Part shown: piece after piece, positions 1-8,691 of the stretch
Numbering within the stretch: position 1 is the stretch's first letter
Layout of the letters: each line of letters begins with the position of its first letter
Source: a virus
Virus record (IMG/VR): IMGVR_UViG_3300034374_005666
Span: 1 to 64,000 of that record
DNA: 64,000 bases
Direction: 5' to 3' (one strand)
The notes under the pieces: generated by a model
Database searches by the model: none
Told to the model about the DNA's origin: nothing
The model's input: the letters and a program-made list of their open reading frames with translations, nothing else
Translations under genes and position numbers: made by a program

Positions 1-1140
1 GTGACCAATATGAGTGAAATGTTTAACGGCGCCTCCTCTTTTAATCAAGATATTGGTAGCTGGGATGTTTCGAGTGTTACGAGCATGTTTCGAATGTTCA
101 ATAGATTAACTCTATCAACTCCGAACTACGACGCCCTTCTAATCGGCTGGAACAGCCTGCCAAGCCTGCAAAGCAACGTTTCATTCAGCGCAGGCAACAG
201 CAAATACACAGCAGGAGGCGCAGCAGAGGCGGCGAGGACTAGCTTAATTAACACTTACAACTGGACTATCACTGACAATGGTGCTACTGGCATATTAAAT
301 GCCTACAAAGGCAGTGCTTTCGCAATGTCGCCTGACACGCTGTTGTACAGCACTTACTCAGCTACAGATGATATAGCAGGCAGCGTCACAAACGGCGATC
401 CCGGTCAGTTCTCTGTTGCTATTCTTCGGGATAGTGACAACGCAGTGCGCAGCTTCACACCTGCTGAGGTAGCCGATGGCACTGCAAATACTTGGGTTCA
501 GGCAGGAGCAGGTGGGGCTGCGAATGGCTTTGTGCGCAGGGGGTATGATCAATCAGTTACAGCCTTAGACGTGAGCAATCTGAACCATGGCGATCAGACA
601 ACTACGGCTAATATGCCTAAGTTGTTTGATAGCAGCACCGGGCTGATTTTGGAGAATGGTAAGGCGGCGATGGAGTTTGATGGGAGTAATGATTTTCTAC
701 GCAGCACTTTTGCATCATCAATTAGCCCTATAACAGGTTTTGCAGTTGCTAAAGCCCTAGCAGACGGGTGTTTTATCCTTGATGATGATGTTATAGTGAA
801 TTTAAATTCTATAATAAGGATAAGTGGGCAGATACGTCTGTGGACTGGCGCAACTAGCGATGAAGCTATATTTGTAACGCCATCCGATATCAACGCCCAG
901 TTATTAATATCCTACATTAATGATGTGAATAACGACCAGTTAGGTGTTAACAATAACTTTGTCATTAATAACTCAGCAGCCCCAAGAACCAATACAGGAG
1001 TTACCATTGGCGGCGCAGCTAGTAACATTGCCTTTCTAAACGGAAAAATTCAATTTGTGTTGCAATTCGGCTCCGACCAAAGTTCTAATTTCAGCGCGGT
1101 TAATGCGCTAATCAACACTGAATACAATAACATATACTAA
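1..1140 (+). CDS. Partial tail-fibre/adhesin protein with BspA-like DUF285 repeat and lectin-like C-terminus
   Basis: The frame is open at base 1, so the GTG there is probably internal and the true start lies outside the window. The first ~35 residues ([20 protein letters not shown]) are a classic BspA-like DUF285 repeat, known from Bacteroidota surface proteins. Residues ~100-379 contain [20 protein letters not shown] and end in [16 protein letters not shown], a pattern typical of concanavalin-A/LamG-like carbohydrate-binding domains on phage tail appendages. The stop overlaps the next start (TAATG). The DNA is GC-richer than everything after 2240, which suggests recent exchange of a receptor-binding module. 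Role as host-recognition protein is inferred from domains and position. Confidence 0.75.
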   Translation: MTNMSEMFNGASSFNQDIGSWDVSSVTSMFRMFNRLTLSTPNYDALLIGWNSLPSLQSNVSFSAGNSKYTAGGAAEAARTSLINTYNWTITDNGATGILNAYKGSAFAMSPDTLLYSTYSATDDIAGSVTNGDPGQFSVAILRDSDNAVRSFTPAEVADGTANTWVQAGAGGAANGFVRRGYDQSVTALDVSNLNHGDQTTTANMPKLFDSSTGLILENGKAAMEFDGSNDFLRSTFASSISPITGFAVAKALADGCFILDDDVIVNLNSIIRISGQIRLWTGATSDEAIFVTPSDINAQLLISYINDVNNDQLGVNNNFVINNSAAPRTNTGVTIGGAASNIAFLNGKIQFVLQFGSDQSSNFSAVNALINTEYNNIY

Positions 1141-1685
1141 TGGACTACACCCAAAGCATCGACATAGAACAAACAGCAGAAGGCTACACCCTAACAGTAG
1201 AAAGCCTAATTGACGAGCAGCCCATCACCACAACGCTGAACTTCGCAACAGCAGAAGAGCTGAAAGCCTACGTCTTCCCTCAGATCGAGGAAGCCCTAGC
1301 ACGCGAGGTAATCGCACAACAGCAGGCGAAGCGGTGGGAAGGTACAGCACGCGCATGGTTCAGGGAGTTGAACGGCGTTAGTCAAAACGACTACTACAGC
1401 CAAAAGCGGCCTCAAATAATCACATGGATGCAGGGCTACCATTGGCGATACCGCGCACCCGGCGAGGATGCTGTAGATTGTGAACTGCTCAGTTCAGGTT
1501 TTTTGCGCAGGTTAGAAAACCCCGGCAACGTCTTCAGGCTTACCCCTGACAACAAACGAAGATGGTCAGGCAGGCAGCCGGGCGGCGACTTGTTTGAGAT
1601 GCTTAGCTCAGATCAGGAGTTTTGGCGGGGCACAGACGCAGCAGGCGAAAAGCATATTATCAGACGAATCAAAAAGCAAGCATAA
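1140..1685 (+). CDS. Tail-appendage accessory protein, unknown
   Basis: 181 aa, start ATG overlapping the stop of the adhesin gene. The N-terminal ~75 residues are acidic (IDEQPITTTLNFATAEELKA), followed by a helical stretch and a C-terminal half rich in Arg/Trp/Gly. No family recognised. It shares the high GC of its two neighbours and lies between an adhesin-like gene and another unknown gene, so it is probably a fibre-associated or chaperone-like protein (inference). Confidence 0.6.
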   Translation: MDYTQSIDIEQTAEGYTLTVESLIDEQPITTTLNFATAEELKAYVFPQIEEALAREVIAQQQAKRWEGTARAWFRELNGVSQNDYYSQKRPQIITWMQGYHWRYRAPGEDAVDCELLSSGFLRRLENPGNVFRLTPDNKRRWSGRQPGGDLFEMLSSDQEFWRGTDAAGEKHIIRRIKKQA

Positions 1686-2236
1686 TGGGCACAAATTGGC
1701 TATGCCTTACGGCAACGACATACGAAAGCGAAGTACCAAACGAGGTTCTGAGCTATTACGATCAGCAGGCAGGCACCACATGGGCAGAACTCGCAGCCTA
1801 CCTAGTGTCACAGAAGCTCGCACGATTCCCGCGTGGCCCTGTCACTATCGAAGGCGTGCAATGCTACTTCGTTAATATCGAGGTAGACCATATTAGCGTC
1901 ATGGCGCAAGCTATTCAGGCGCTTGAGGCCGTAACGCCTTTTGGCTATCAGCACACGACAAAGCAGATGGAAGTGCTATTCGGGCAGCAATACTACACAG
2001 GCTCGCTCAGCGCTGTGAATGCGTACAACAACGCTGTCAATGCGCACGAAGCAGCGAAGAACCCGACAAATGGGTTCAACTTCGGCGCACTGTCATGGGC
2101 ATCTGCTATCGAGAATGCAAGCGACCCAACACAGTACGCAATCCTGAAGCACCCTGAAGTTGATAAGGGTGGCATCGCATTGACATTAATCGAAGGCGAG
2201 CTGCCCCAAGGGTGGCTGCCGGAACCGGAACTATAA
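1685..2236 (+). CDS. Unknown protein of the GC-rich appendage module
   Basis: 183 aa. I start it at ATG 1685 (MGTNWLCLTA), which overlaps the previous TAA in a TAATG junction. The longer in-frame extension back to 1622 would read Arg/Lys-rich sequence across the upstream gene and is unlikely. Small, acidic and Ala-rich. No recognised domain. Last gene of the GC-rich block; the base composition drops sharply after its stop. Confidence 0.65.
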   Translation: MGTNWLCLTATTYESEVPNEVLSYYDQQAGTTWAELAAYLVSQKLARFPRGPVTIEGVQCYFVNIEVDHISVMAQAIQALEAVTPFGYQHTTKQMEVLFGQQYYTGSLSAVNAYNNAVNAHEAAKNPTNGFNFGALSWASAIENASDPTQYAILKHPEVDKGGIALTLIEGELPQGWLPEPEL

Positions 2237-2248
2237 AATAATAATAAG

Positions 2249-2575
2249 ATGCTGACACAAAATGATAAAAGAAAAAGAGGTAGTTTTAATAGAGGAGTAG
2301 AGAGCCATCAAGCTACAGTAAATAGCTTTGGTTGGAATTCTCATAAATATCTGGCTAACGGAGACTCTGATAATATTTCTAAATTCTGTGCTTTACAGAT
2401 TGTAGGAGACTCAGGTCAAACTGTTACAGTAAGCTATAAGACTATTTCTCAGAATGGAACTACTTCTGCTTTAACTAGTGAAGAACTTTACGTAGGAGAT
2501 ACAGTATATGGCTATGAGTTAACAGAAGTTTCTGTTTCTGCTGGAGATGCCAGAATTAGAGCTTATTATGCATAA
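2249..2575 (+). CDS. Small putative structural protein
   Basis: 108 aa. Composition (Ser/Thr/Val-rich, alternating hydrophobic pattern) suggests a beta-sandwich. The N-terminus is basic (QNDKRKRG). First AT-rich gene after the GC-rich module and overlapped by the next gene. No family recognised; a structural role is inferred only from position. Confidence 0.6.
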   Translation: MLTQNDKRKRGSFNRGVESHQATVNSFGWNSHKYLANGDSDNISKFCALQIVGDSGQTVTVSYKTISQNGTTSALTSEELYVGDTVYGYELTEVSVSAGDARIRAYYA

Positions 2576-3143
2576 TTACAAAATACCAAAGGGTAAACAT
2601 ACCAGTTGGAATTTAAGGAGATTAATAACCAGACTACTGCCAATCAAAGCAAAGTCTGGTTTATCTCTTGAGTTTGAAGCTCAGATAATGACTGAGCCTT
2701 ATGATATACGCCCTGATGCAGATCAGGATGATAGGCATAAGCTAATAGGCTTTAGCATGAAATGGCTTACGCTGCTTAACAACAAGAATGCAGCGCTTGT
2801 AAGTTTTCAGGCAGATGCAGCTAATGGTAGATGGAATATTAATCCATACGTAAATAAGAACTTAGATTGGAATACAGGATTAGATTTTCCAGTATATGCT
2901 GGAGATAAGTTCTATGGAAGGTTTAAGTTTGTATCTTTACGTAAGGTAGAAATAGTTGTTTGGAATGATCTAATTAAATCAGAACCATTAACTTGTGAGT
3001 GGTCTTTCAATGCTATTTTACTAGGTATGTTATTGCCTTGGCATGGTGGTAAAGATAATGATAAGAACGGAATAGGTGGAGTATCACCTGTGGATTTGAA
3101 TATAAAACTAAAATACAAATGGACAAGAAAGAAAAAACAGTAA
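2568..3143 (+). CDS. Unknown protein of the structural region
   Basis: 191 aa. ATG 2568 (MHNYKIPKGK) overlaps the preceding stop by 8 nt and is preferred over ATG 2547, which lies deep in the upstream gene. Basic N-terminus followed by a beta-rich body with many Trp (WNINPYVNKNLDWNTGLDF). C-terminus ends in a Lys/Arg run. Overlaps the next small gene by 25 nt. Function unknown. Confidence 0.6.
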   Translation: MHNYKIPKGKHTSWNLRRLITRLLPIKAKSGLSLEFEAQIMTEPYDIRPDADQDDRHKLIGFSMKWLTLLNNKNAALVSFQADAANGRWNINPYVNKNLDWNTGLDFPVYAGDKFYGRFKFVSLRKVEIVVWNDLIKSEPLTCEWSFNAILLGMLLPWHGGKDNDKNGIGGVSPVDLNIKLKYKWTRKKKQ

Positions 3144-3322
3144 CGTGGGTATGTACAATTGCTACTAAACTAGCAGGTCTTCCACTACCTAAATTGGAAC
3201 AATTTGAGTTTGAGTATCCTTTGCGTAAAGTACCTACTCACACTAACTTGAAAGAAATTGTAAGAGGTATGAAGAAATGGAATGTAGATGATCTTACTAT
3301 TTTGCCTCCTATGAGAAAGTAA
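3119..3322 (+). CDS. Small protein, unknown
   Basis: 67 aa, basic. Begins MDKKEKTVTWVCTIATKLAG; no recognised motif. The 25-nt overlap with the upstream gene and the 5-nt gap to the next fit the tight packing of this stretch. Confidence 0.5.
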   Translation: MDKKEKTVTWVCTIATKLAGLPLPKLEQFEFEYPLRKVPTHTNLKEIVRGMKKWNVDDLTILPPMRK

Positions 3323-3327
3323 TTACT

Positions 3328-3744
3328 ATGACACCGCTCTTTAAAATACAAACATCTATGCAATTTAATTTGGCAGATATACTAACTATTCTCAGCCTTT
3401 TAGGGGTACTGGTAGGAGTATATGTTACTTTACGTAGAGATCAGGTTAGAGTATCTACTATTATACAACAGCACGAGGAAAAGCTCAAAGAATTAGGACT
3501 TACTGTAAAAGAAGAAACTAACAAAAGAGACATAGACAATAAAGAGCTATGGACTAAGTTAGTCAGTATAGAAAGTAGTCAGAGTAGAACTAATGTATTT
3601 TTAGAAGAGAATTTAAAGTCTATAAACAGGCTACTTGAGATACATGATCTATCTATTAAAAAGATAGAAGATAAATTTACTGAGCAGGAAAAAAACATTA
3701 ACGAGTTCTATAGAACATACGAACTTACAAAGAAAGAAAGATGA
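3328..3744 (+). CDS. Membrane-anchored coiled-coil protein
   Basis: 138 aa. One hydrophobic segment near residues 14-33 (LADILTILSLLGVLVGVYVT) is followed by ~100 residues of charged heptad-like helix (IIQQHEEKLKELGLTVKEE...). An N-terminal membrane anchor with a long periplasmic coiled coil is the layout of inner-membrane spanins and of XhlA-type lysis proteins. The next gene encodes a two-helix membrane protein, so the pair may act in lysis, but the amidase is far away at 44416-45159. ATG 3358 is an alternative start just before the membrane segment. Confidence 0.6.
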   Translation: MTPLFKIQTSMQFNLADILTILSLLGVLVGVYVTLRRDQVRVSTIIQQHEEKLKELGLTVKEETNKRDIDNKELWTKLVSIESSQSRTNVFLEENLKSINRLLEIHDLSIKKIEDKFTEQEKNINEFYRTYELTKKER

Positions 3745-3962
3745 CCTGGTTGAGTGAACTTGGAGAAAAAAGTAGTAGAACAGATATATGGGTAGGCCTG
3801 TATACTCTGACTTTTTTGTTATGTCTGTATTTACATGTTGCTTGTGGTACAGGTATTATTGAGCAGTGTAATGATAACTTTCTATCTTACAATCAATACA
3901 TTCTCTCTACTTTAATACTAGGTATTATGGTTGATCTCGGTATTAAACAATGGAAAAAATGA
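3741..3962 (+). CDS. Two-helix membrane protein, holin-like candidate
   Basis: 73 aa with two hydrophobic segments (~18-35 and ~50-66) and a basic C-terminus (GIKQWKK). Small size, two membrane helices and a charged tail fit class II holins, but no family-specific motif is visible. Starts 4 nt inside the previous stop (ATGA), so translation is probably coupled to the coiled-coil gene. Confidence 0.5.
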   Translation: MTWLSELGEKSSRTDIWVGLYTLTFLLCLYLHVACGTGIIEQCNDNFLSYNQYILSTLILGIMVDLGIKQWKK

Positions 3963-4408
3963 AGATAACACATAATGAAGATTATACTACGCTTACGCTT
4001 CAATCTGATTTAATTGCAGACTGGACAGGTATAGACTCAGTTACACTAAAGGCTAGTATTAATTGTGGCTCTACTGTATATACAGACACTATACTTCAAG
4101 CAGATGTAGATAATACAGGACTGTTTACAATAGATTTGAATGCATTATTCAATAATACTGATTTGCTGGATGGAGTATATAGCTTTACTATAGAAGTAAA
4201 CAAGAGTGATGTTATTACTAAAGATTACGCATGTTTATTTGTAGATAAACTCACTAAATGTAAAGTGGCTGAATGTGTAAAAAACAGTCGCAATGTAGAA
4301 CTTCAATTAGATTACTATATACTGAGTAGAGCATCTGGATGTGAATGTCAGTGTGATGATATGTGTATAATTTACAATAGACTAAATAATGAACTTACTT
4401 GCTGTTAA
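3950..4408 (+). CDS. Structural-region protein with Cys-rich C-terminus, unknown
   Basis: 152 aa. Beta-rich body with a C-terminal cluster of Cys (CECQCDDMC) that could bind metal or form disulphides. Start could be ATG 3950 or ATG 3959; the latter makes an ATGA overlap with the upstream stop. No family recognised. Overlaps the following gene by 20 nt. Confidence 0.55.
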   Translation: MEKMKITHNEDYTTLTLQSDLIADWTGIDSVTLKASINCGSTVYTDTILQADVDNTGLFTIDLNALFNNTDLLDGVYSFTIEVNKSDVITKDYACLFVDKLTKCKVAECVKNSRNVELQLDYYILSRASGCECQCDDMCIIYNRLNNELTCC

Positions 4409-4673
4409 AGCAGCTCAGGATAGAGCTAGATGGATCAAGGACAAATACCATTATGGTGTAGAATGTAATCATTGCAAGTATGATTACTTGGAACCAGCTA
4501 TGGATGACTTTACCAGCCAGTGTTTTGATATATGCACAAAGGATATTGTATTGACTCTTCCTGGATTTACTACACCTGGGCAAACTACAGTTATCACTGA
4601 TTGCACTGTACCTTTACCAGAAGATGTTACAGTTAATGTGTGTACTCCATCTATACAAATAACAGAGATATGA
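4389..4673 (+). CDS. Small structural-region protein, unknown
   Basis: 94 aa. N-terminal half contains paired Cys (CNHCKYDYLEP); C-terminal half is Thr/Pro-rich beta-like sequence (LPGFTTPGQTTVITDC). Both this and the previous product are Cys-rich, unusual for phage tail genes, and they may assemble together (inference). Confidence 0.5.
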   Translation: MNLLAVKAAQDRARWIKDKYHYGVECNHCKYDYLEPAMDDFTSQCFDICTKDIVLTLPGFTTPGQTTVITDCTVPLPEDVTVNVCTPSIQITEI

Positions 4674-5632
4674 TTACTATAAACAAAACATATAAATTTA
4701 CAGGTTCTGCTACAGCTACTACAGTAACTTATACATGGGAATCAGGTAATGAATGTGCAGGTGTTACTCCTTCATCAGGTACAGTTGCATCTGGACAAAC
4801 TGTAGACTTTGTATTTACATATGAAGATGAAGCATGTACATCTACAGAATTTACACTAAGCGTGTATGATGATATATGTGAAACTCCTGTAGAGCAGACT
4901 TACTCTTATGCTAATCCATGTACAGGTTTGTCAGCAGCTATCAAACAAACTACTGAAGGCAGTAATCCATTCGTATTTACAGTGCTTCCAACAGGAGGAA
5001 CTTTTCCATACAACATTCAATGGATATACAATACTGCTGTATTTCAACCAGCAAGCCAAAACTCTAATACTCCTGACAATATTCTATATCTGGAAATTAA
5101 GCCTTCAGTGACCATTTTGCCTTCTGCTGCAAAAGTTACTGCAAATATTACAGATGCTAATGGGTGTACAGTATCAGTAGAGAAAAAGCTTGATCTATGT
5201 CAGCCTACAGTAATTAATGTACTTGCTGAAGCTGTATGTATTGTACCATTTACAGTAGGAGGTATTTCAGCTACTACATTTGCAGGCGGTATTGAACTTA
5301 GTGCAAGTGAATGCTCAGGTACTACTATAGATTGGTCTACTATACAGTTAAGCTATGATACAAGCAAACTGTTTGTACAGACAAACCTGAATATTATGAC
5401 TGTCTATGCTATAGCTGGTGTAGTAGCTCAAACCTATAATATTACTTATACAGTTAAGAATAGCATAGGTGTTACTTCCACAGAAGGAGTAGTAACTGTC
5501 AGTGTACCTGTATGTACAACTGATTCTTTATCAGGCCCATCTATGCCTACAGCAGTCAGTAAAAAGTTTGCATCTGGAGCTACATCAGGAGACACATTGG
5601 AACTTAATCTTGAAAATATAATCTCAGCATAA
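4670..5632 (+). CDS. Ig-like repeat protein, putative appendage or capsid decoration
   Basis: 320 aa from ATG 4670 (MITINKTYKF), which overlaps the previous stop as ATGA; the longer frame from 4640 is less likely. Thr/Ser/Val-rich with repeated beta-sandwich patterns (GVTPSSGTVASGQTVDFVFT and later VTILPSAAKVTANITDANG). Such Ig-like/PKD-like domains are common on phage surface proteins, where they bind carbohydrate or decorate the particle. Stop overlaps the next start (TAATG). Confidence 0.65.
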   Translation: MITINKTYKFTGSATATTVTYTWESGNECAGVTPSSGTVASGQTVDFVFTYEDEACTSTEFTLSVYDDICETPVEQTYSYANPCTGLSAAIKQTTEGSNPFVFTVLPTGGTFPYNIQWIYNTAVFQPASQNSNTPDNILYLEIKPSVTILPSAAKVTANITDANGCTVSVEKKLDLCQPTVINVLAEAVCIVPFTVGGISATTFAGGIELSASECSGTTIDWSTIQLSYDTSKLFVQTNLNIMTVYAIAGVVAQTYNITYTVKNSIGVTSTEGVVTVSVPVCTTDSLSGPSMPTAVSKKFASGATSGDTLELNLENIISA

Positions 5633-6687
5633 TGGCACTTTGTACAAATATAGATTGGTCTACTTTTACATTTATAGCTGGTTCAGGACAAACTCTTGTA
5701 TCAGCTACAGAGCTTACAGGCTTAAATGGTACTGCTACCTTTAATCAAGCTACTAAGACTATTGAGTATGAACTTGGTACTGCAAGTTGTCTTGTAGACC
5801 CTATTGCATTTCAGGTATCAGATGTAGATGGGAATGTGAGTAATATCAGTACATGGTATGTAGACACTACGCCTGTTACAGCTCCTACATTAACAGGAGA
5901 CAGTCTGACACTAGCTGCTGGAGAAATCAAGCTGCTTAATGCGGTTAGCAATGATACAGGTAACATCAATAAAGCCAGCTATGAAGTAGTTACTCAACCT
6001 ACTAAAGTATCTGTTGCTAATAATAATGATGGTACATTTAATATCATAGCCAGTGATACAGTAGAAGGTTCAGATAGTTTTACATACAGAGCAGCTACAC
6101 CCGAAGGTGTTTATGGTAGCCCAGCTACTGTAAGTTTGACTATTCAGAATGCTGGATTAGATGGAGCAGGTACTATATGTCCTGTAACAGGAATAGACTT
6201 GACTAGCTTCTTAGTTGGAGATGTTACTGCTGGTGGTACTTGGGCTGCTGATCCAGATAATTTAAGTACTCCTTCTTTAGTAGACCCTACTGATGTAGAC
6301 TTTGATGCAGTCAAGGCTGGTACATATATTTTTACTTACACAGTAGGAGATTCAGTAGCTACAATTACTCTTACACTTCCTGCTTATGGAGTTACTATAG
6401 ATTCTGTCAGTACACCTACAAGTAACCCATTAGCTGCTGCTGTTACATCTACAGTACAGTTTACTACTATTGGTGTTATATCTGCTGCTAATATTTCTAT
6501 AGAAGTAGACTTTAATAGTGGTACTGATATAGATACATACGAACCAGACACATGGAATGCAGAGACAGGTGTAGGTACAGTAGTAGTAGCATTAGATAAT
6601 GGAACAGGAGATTACGATATAACAGTTAGTGCTATTGATTCTTGTGGGACTACAGGTACAGCTACAGCTAGTACAATCACGTTATAG
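5632..6687 (+). CDS. Ig/cadherin-like repeat protein, putative structural
   Basis: 351 aa. Contains a segment typical of tandem cadherin-like domains (AVSNDTGN...YEVVTQPTK...DGTFNIIAS...DSFTYRA) and a second Ig-like unit (KAGTYIFTYTVGDSVATITL). Very Asp/Thr/Gly-rich and acidic. Last gene before a strong terminator, so it ends the first + strand transcription unit. Likely surface-exposed decoration or appendage protein (inference from fold and place). Confidence 0.65.
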   Translation: MALCTNIDWSTFTFIAGSGQTLVSATELTGLNGTATFNQATKTIEYELGTASCLVDPIAFQVSDVDGNVSNISTWYVDTTPVTAPTLTGDSLTLAAGEIKLLNAVSNDTGNINKASYEVVTQPTKVSVANNNDGTFNIIASDTVEGSDSFTYRAATPEGVYGSPATVSLTIQNAGLDGAGTICPVTGIDLTSFLVGDVTAGGTWAADPDNLSTPSLVDPTDVDFDAVKAGTYIFTYTVGDSVATITLTLPAYGVTIDSVSTPTSNPLAAAVTSTVQFTTIGVISAANISIEVDFNSGTDIDTYEPDTWNAETGVGTVVVALDNGTGDYDITVSAIDSCGTTGTATASTITL

Positions 6688-6722
6688 TTGATCTTGTTTA
6701 AATAGTTTAGTTGATTTATCAG

Positions 6723-6753
6723 GAGGTTGGCATTACAGCTAACCTCTTTTTTT
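6723..6753 (+). terminator. Intrinsic terminator
   Basis: Stem GAGGTTGGC / GCTAACCTC (one G-T pair) with a 6-nt loop, followed directly by seven T. It closes the 1-6687 unit; the nuclease gene then needs its own promoter in 6754-6814. Confidence 0.85.
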
Positions 6754-6814
6754 GTAACTTTACAAACATAGAATTGCTTTTATTTATTTAACTAAACAAT
6801 TATATTTAAGATCA

Positions 6815-7576
6815 ATGAATGAATTTAGACATATCGTATTCTATGAGAAAGATCATAGTTACATTAATGTAAACAACCAAAAGAAATATACGTCTGTAAC
6901 TAGCTTTATTAAGACATTATTTCCTGAATTTGATAGTAATTATTGGGCTGTTTACAAACATCTTGAAAGACAAGGATTTCAATGTAGAAAAGCTAAACAT
7001 GGTATTATTCTGGCTAATGGAGAACCTGTAGACCATAATGACTATATAGAGGATGCACAGTATATACTGGATGAATGGGCTGATATAGCTAAAGCAGCTA
7101 CTGATAAAGGAACAGCTATTCATCTATGGTTAGAGAATGCTTTCAACAATAAAATAACAGAATCAGACTATGATATATCTGTAGCTAAAAAGTTCTGGCA
7201 AGATCATAGTCATATGAAACCTGTACATGCAGAATGCATAGTAGCTGATGATGAACTAGAGCTTGCAGGACAAGTAGACAGACCTTTTCATGTAGTTGAT
7301 AACGTACTTGATTTGTATGATTACAAAACTAACAAAGAGATCAAGTTTGAAAACAAGTTTGAAAAAGGTGTAGACAACTTAGATAATTGTAGTTTTAACA
7401 TTTATATGTTACAATTGAATATCTACAGAGAAATTATAGAGCGTAACACAGATTATAAAATAAGATTTATGCGTCTTGTACATTTGACTGATGAAGACTA
7501 TCAAATTATAGACGTGCCAAAATACAATATGAATGACATATTCAGAAGTCTTATCGACAATAAGACAAACAATTAA
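6815..7576 (+). CDS. PD-(D/E)XK nuclease (Cas4/RecB-like)
   Basis: 253 aa. Family motifs in order: GTAIHLWLE (residues 99-107, the His-containing motif I helix), LAGQVD (150-155, catalytic Asp), YDYKTN (168-173, D-x-K) and a C-terminal LQLNIYREIIE helix with the conserved Gln-x3-Tyr pattern. This is the PDDEXK exonuclease fold of Cas4/RecB C-terminal nucleases. It stands alone after a terminator inside the structural arm, so a packaging or DNA end-processing role is possible. No Fe-S cysteine cluster is visible, so it is not a typical Cas4. Confidence 0.8.
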   Translation: MNEFRHIVFYEKDHSYINVNNQKKYTSVTSFIKTLFPEFDSNYWAVYKHLERQGFQCRKAKHGIILANGEPVDHNDYIEDAQYILDEWADIAKAATDKGTAIHLWLENAFNNKITESDYDISVAKKFWQDHSHMKPVHAECIVADDELELAGQVDRPFHVVDNVLDLYDYKTNKEIKFENKFEKGVDNLDNCSFNIYMLQLNIYREIIERNTDYKIRFMRLVHLTDEDYQIIDVPKYNMNDIFRSLIDNKTNN

Positions 7577-8198
7577 AGAAGTAGATGACGATAGCAAGTA
7601 CACAGACAGCTATCTGTACTCTCTATGGAAATTAGGTAGAGCTAAGTTTTTAAGCAGACAGCTTGAAGCTAAAAACTATGTAGATAGCCAAAACTGGATT
7701 TCTGTTTGTCTTGAATTAGAGAAAGCAAAGAGTCACGATTGTAGCTGTATAGAAGTAGGGTGTGATGTTCTTAGAACAAAGCACCCTATTGCTACATCTA
7801 TGACTGGTAGAGTCAGTACTAATCTTGAAGTAAGAACACTGGATGGTACGTTGATCCCACACAGATATGCTAATGAGATTAAGACTGATATGCTTGATCC
7901 AATTAAAAAGAGCAGGCTTGGATATGAAATCATAAACAGTAAGATAGTTATATGGAATACACTTGAGCTTAAAGTTATTCAGATCAGACAATTGACTGAT
8001 GACCCACTGTACTACAATGATTTACAGTATTGTGATGAAAAGATTGGTACTCCAGATTGTTTGGATATTTACGGTACACAGACAGGTTTACCTGAAAAAC
8101 TTGAAGAGCTTGTTCTAAGAAATACACTTGAATTATTAAATATACCATTAAGCAGACCAGATGATTACTCCCAAGATTCTAACCCAGAAAATAGATAG
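7533..8198 (+). CDS. Neck/ring-type structural protein (crAss-like)
   Basis: 221 aa. N-terminus (TYSEVLSTIRQTIKEVDDDS, then SDLYSLWKLGRAKFL-like helix) follows a pattern I associate with a conserved crAss-like gene upstream of the tail proteins. The 44-nt overlap with the nuclease gene is long, but the N-terminus looks genuine. By synteny with characterised crAss-like virions it could be one of the neck ring proteins. Family assignment rests on order and memory, not on a search. Confidence 0.55.
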   Translation: MTYSEVLSTIRQTIKEVDDDSKYTDSYLYSLWKLGRAKFLSRQLEAKNYVDSQNWISVCLELEKAKSHDCSCIEVGCDVLRTKHPIATSMTGRVSTNLEVRTLDGTLIPHRYANEIKTDMLDPIKKSRLGYEIINSKIVIWNTLELKVIQIRQLTDDPLYYNDLQYCDEKIGTPDCLDIYGTQTGLPEKLEELVLRNTLELLNIPLSRPDDYSQDSNPENR

Positions 8199-8691
8199 AC
8201 CTAATAAAAACTATCCTAATGGATATATTGGGCCTAAGCATTTCTTTAAAAGATACCCATACAAGACTACTGTATCTGGCAGCAGGTCTAATATAGTAGC
8301 TGTAGATGAACTGTCTGACCATCCATACAGGCTTACACAAGGTCAATTTAGTAAGATCATTCAGACCTATTTTAAATATCTGGCTGAATATTTAATTACT
8401 GGAAAGGTATATGAATTTCCTGTAGCTAGACTAGGTAGTATCAAGCTAGTTAAGCTCAAGTGGACACCGAAAATTAACTTTCCTCTGTACAATAAAGAAG
8501 GTATCAAAGCTCCTGTAAAGAATGATTACATGAATGGATATATTTATCAGATACTATGGTACAAGAAACCATTTCAGTTCAAAGACTTATGGACTATGAA
8601 GCTGTCTGCAAAAATAATGCGCAAGCTTTATACTATGACAATGAAGAATCCAAGTCTATTTTATAATATAGATTCAAAATACGGAGTATGA
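8161..8691 (+). CDS. Conserved crAss-like tail-module protein, possibly IHF-like
   Basis: 176 aa, strongly basic. Residues ~58-95 (LTQGQFSKIIQTYFKYLAEY then GKVYEFPVARLGSIKLVK) have the helix-helix-strand order of HU/IHF-type proteins, and crAss-like genomes are reported to carry an 'IHF subunit' gene in the tail module. The rest is Lys/Tyr-rich. Overlaps both neighbours. Could equally be a structural ring protein. Confidence 0.55.
   Translation: MITPKILTQKIDRPNKNYPNGYIGPKHFFKRYPYKTTVSGSRSNIVAVDELSDHPYRLTQGQFSKIIQTYFKYLAEYLITGKVYEFPVARLGSIKLVKLKWTPKINFPLYNKEGIKAPVKNDYMNGYIYQILWYKKPFQFKDLWTMKLSAKIMRKLYTMTMKNPSLFYNIDSKYGV

Noticed and set aside
1594-1875. A 93-aa + strand frame.
   Set aside because: Shadow of the 1140-1685 and 1685-2236 genes in another frame, with an unnatural composition.
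6751-6790. Bacteroidota-type promoter (TTTG...TAnnTTTG) before the nuclease gene.
   Set aside because: TAGAATTG is only a partial match and the spacing (14 nt) is shorter than usual, so I did not list it as a promoter.
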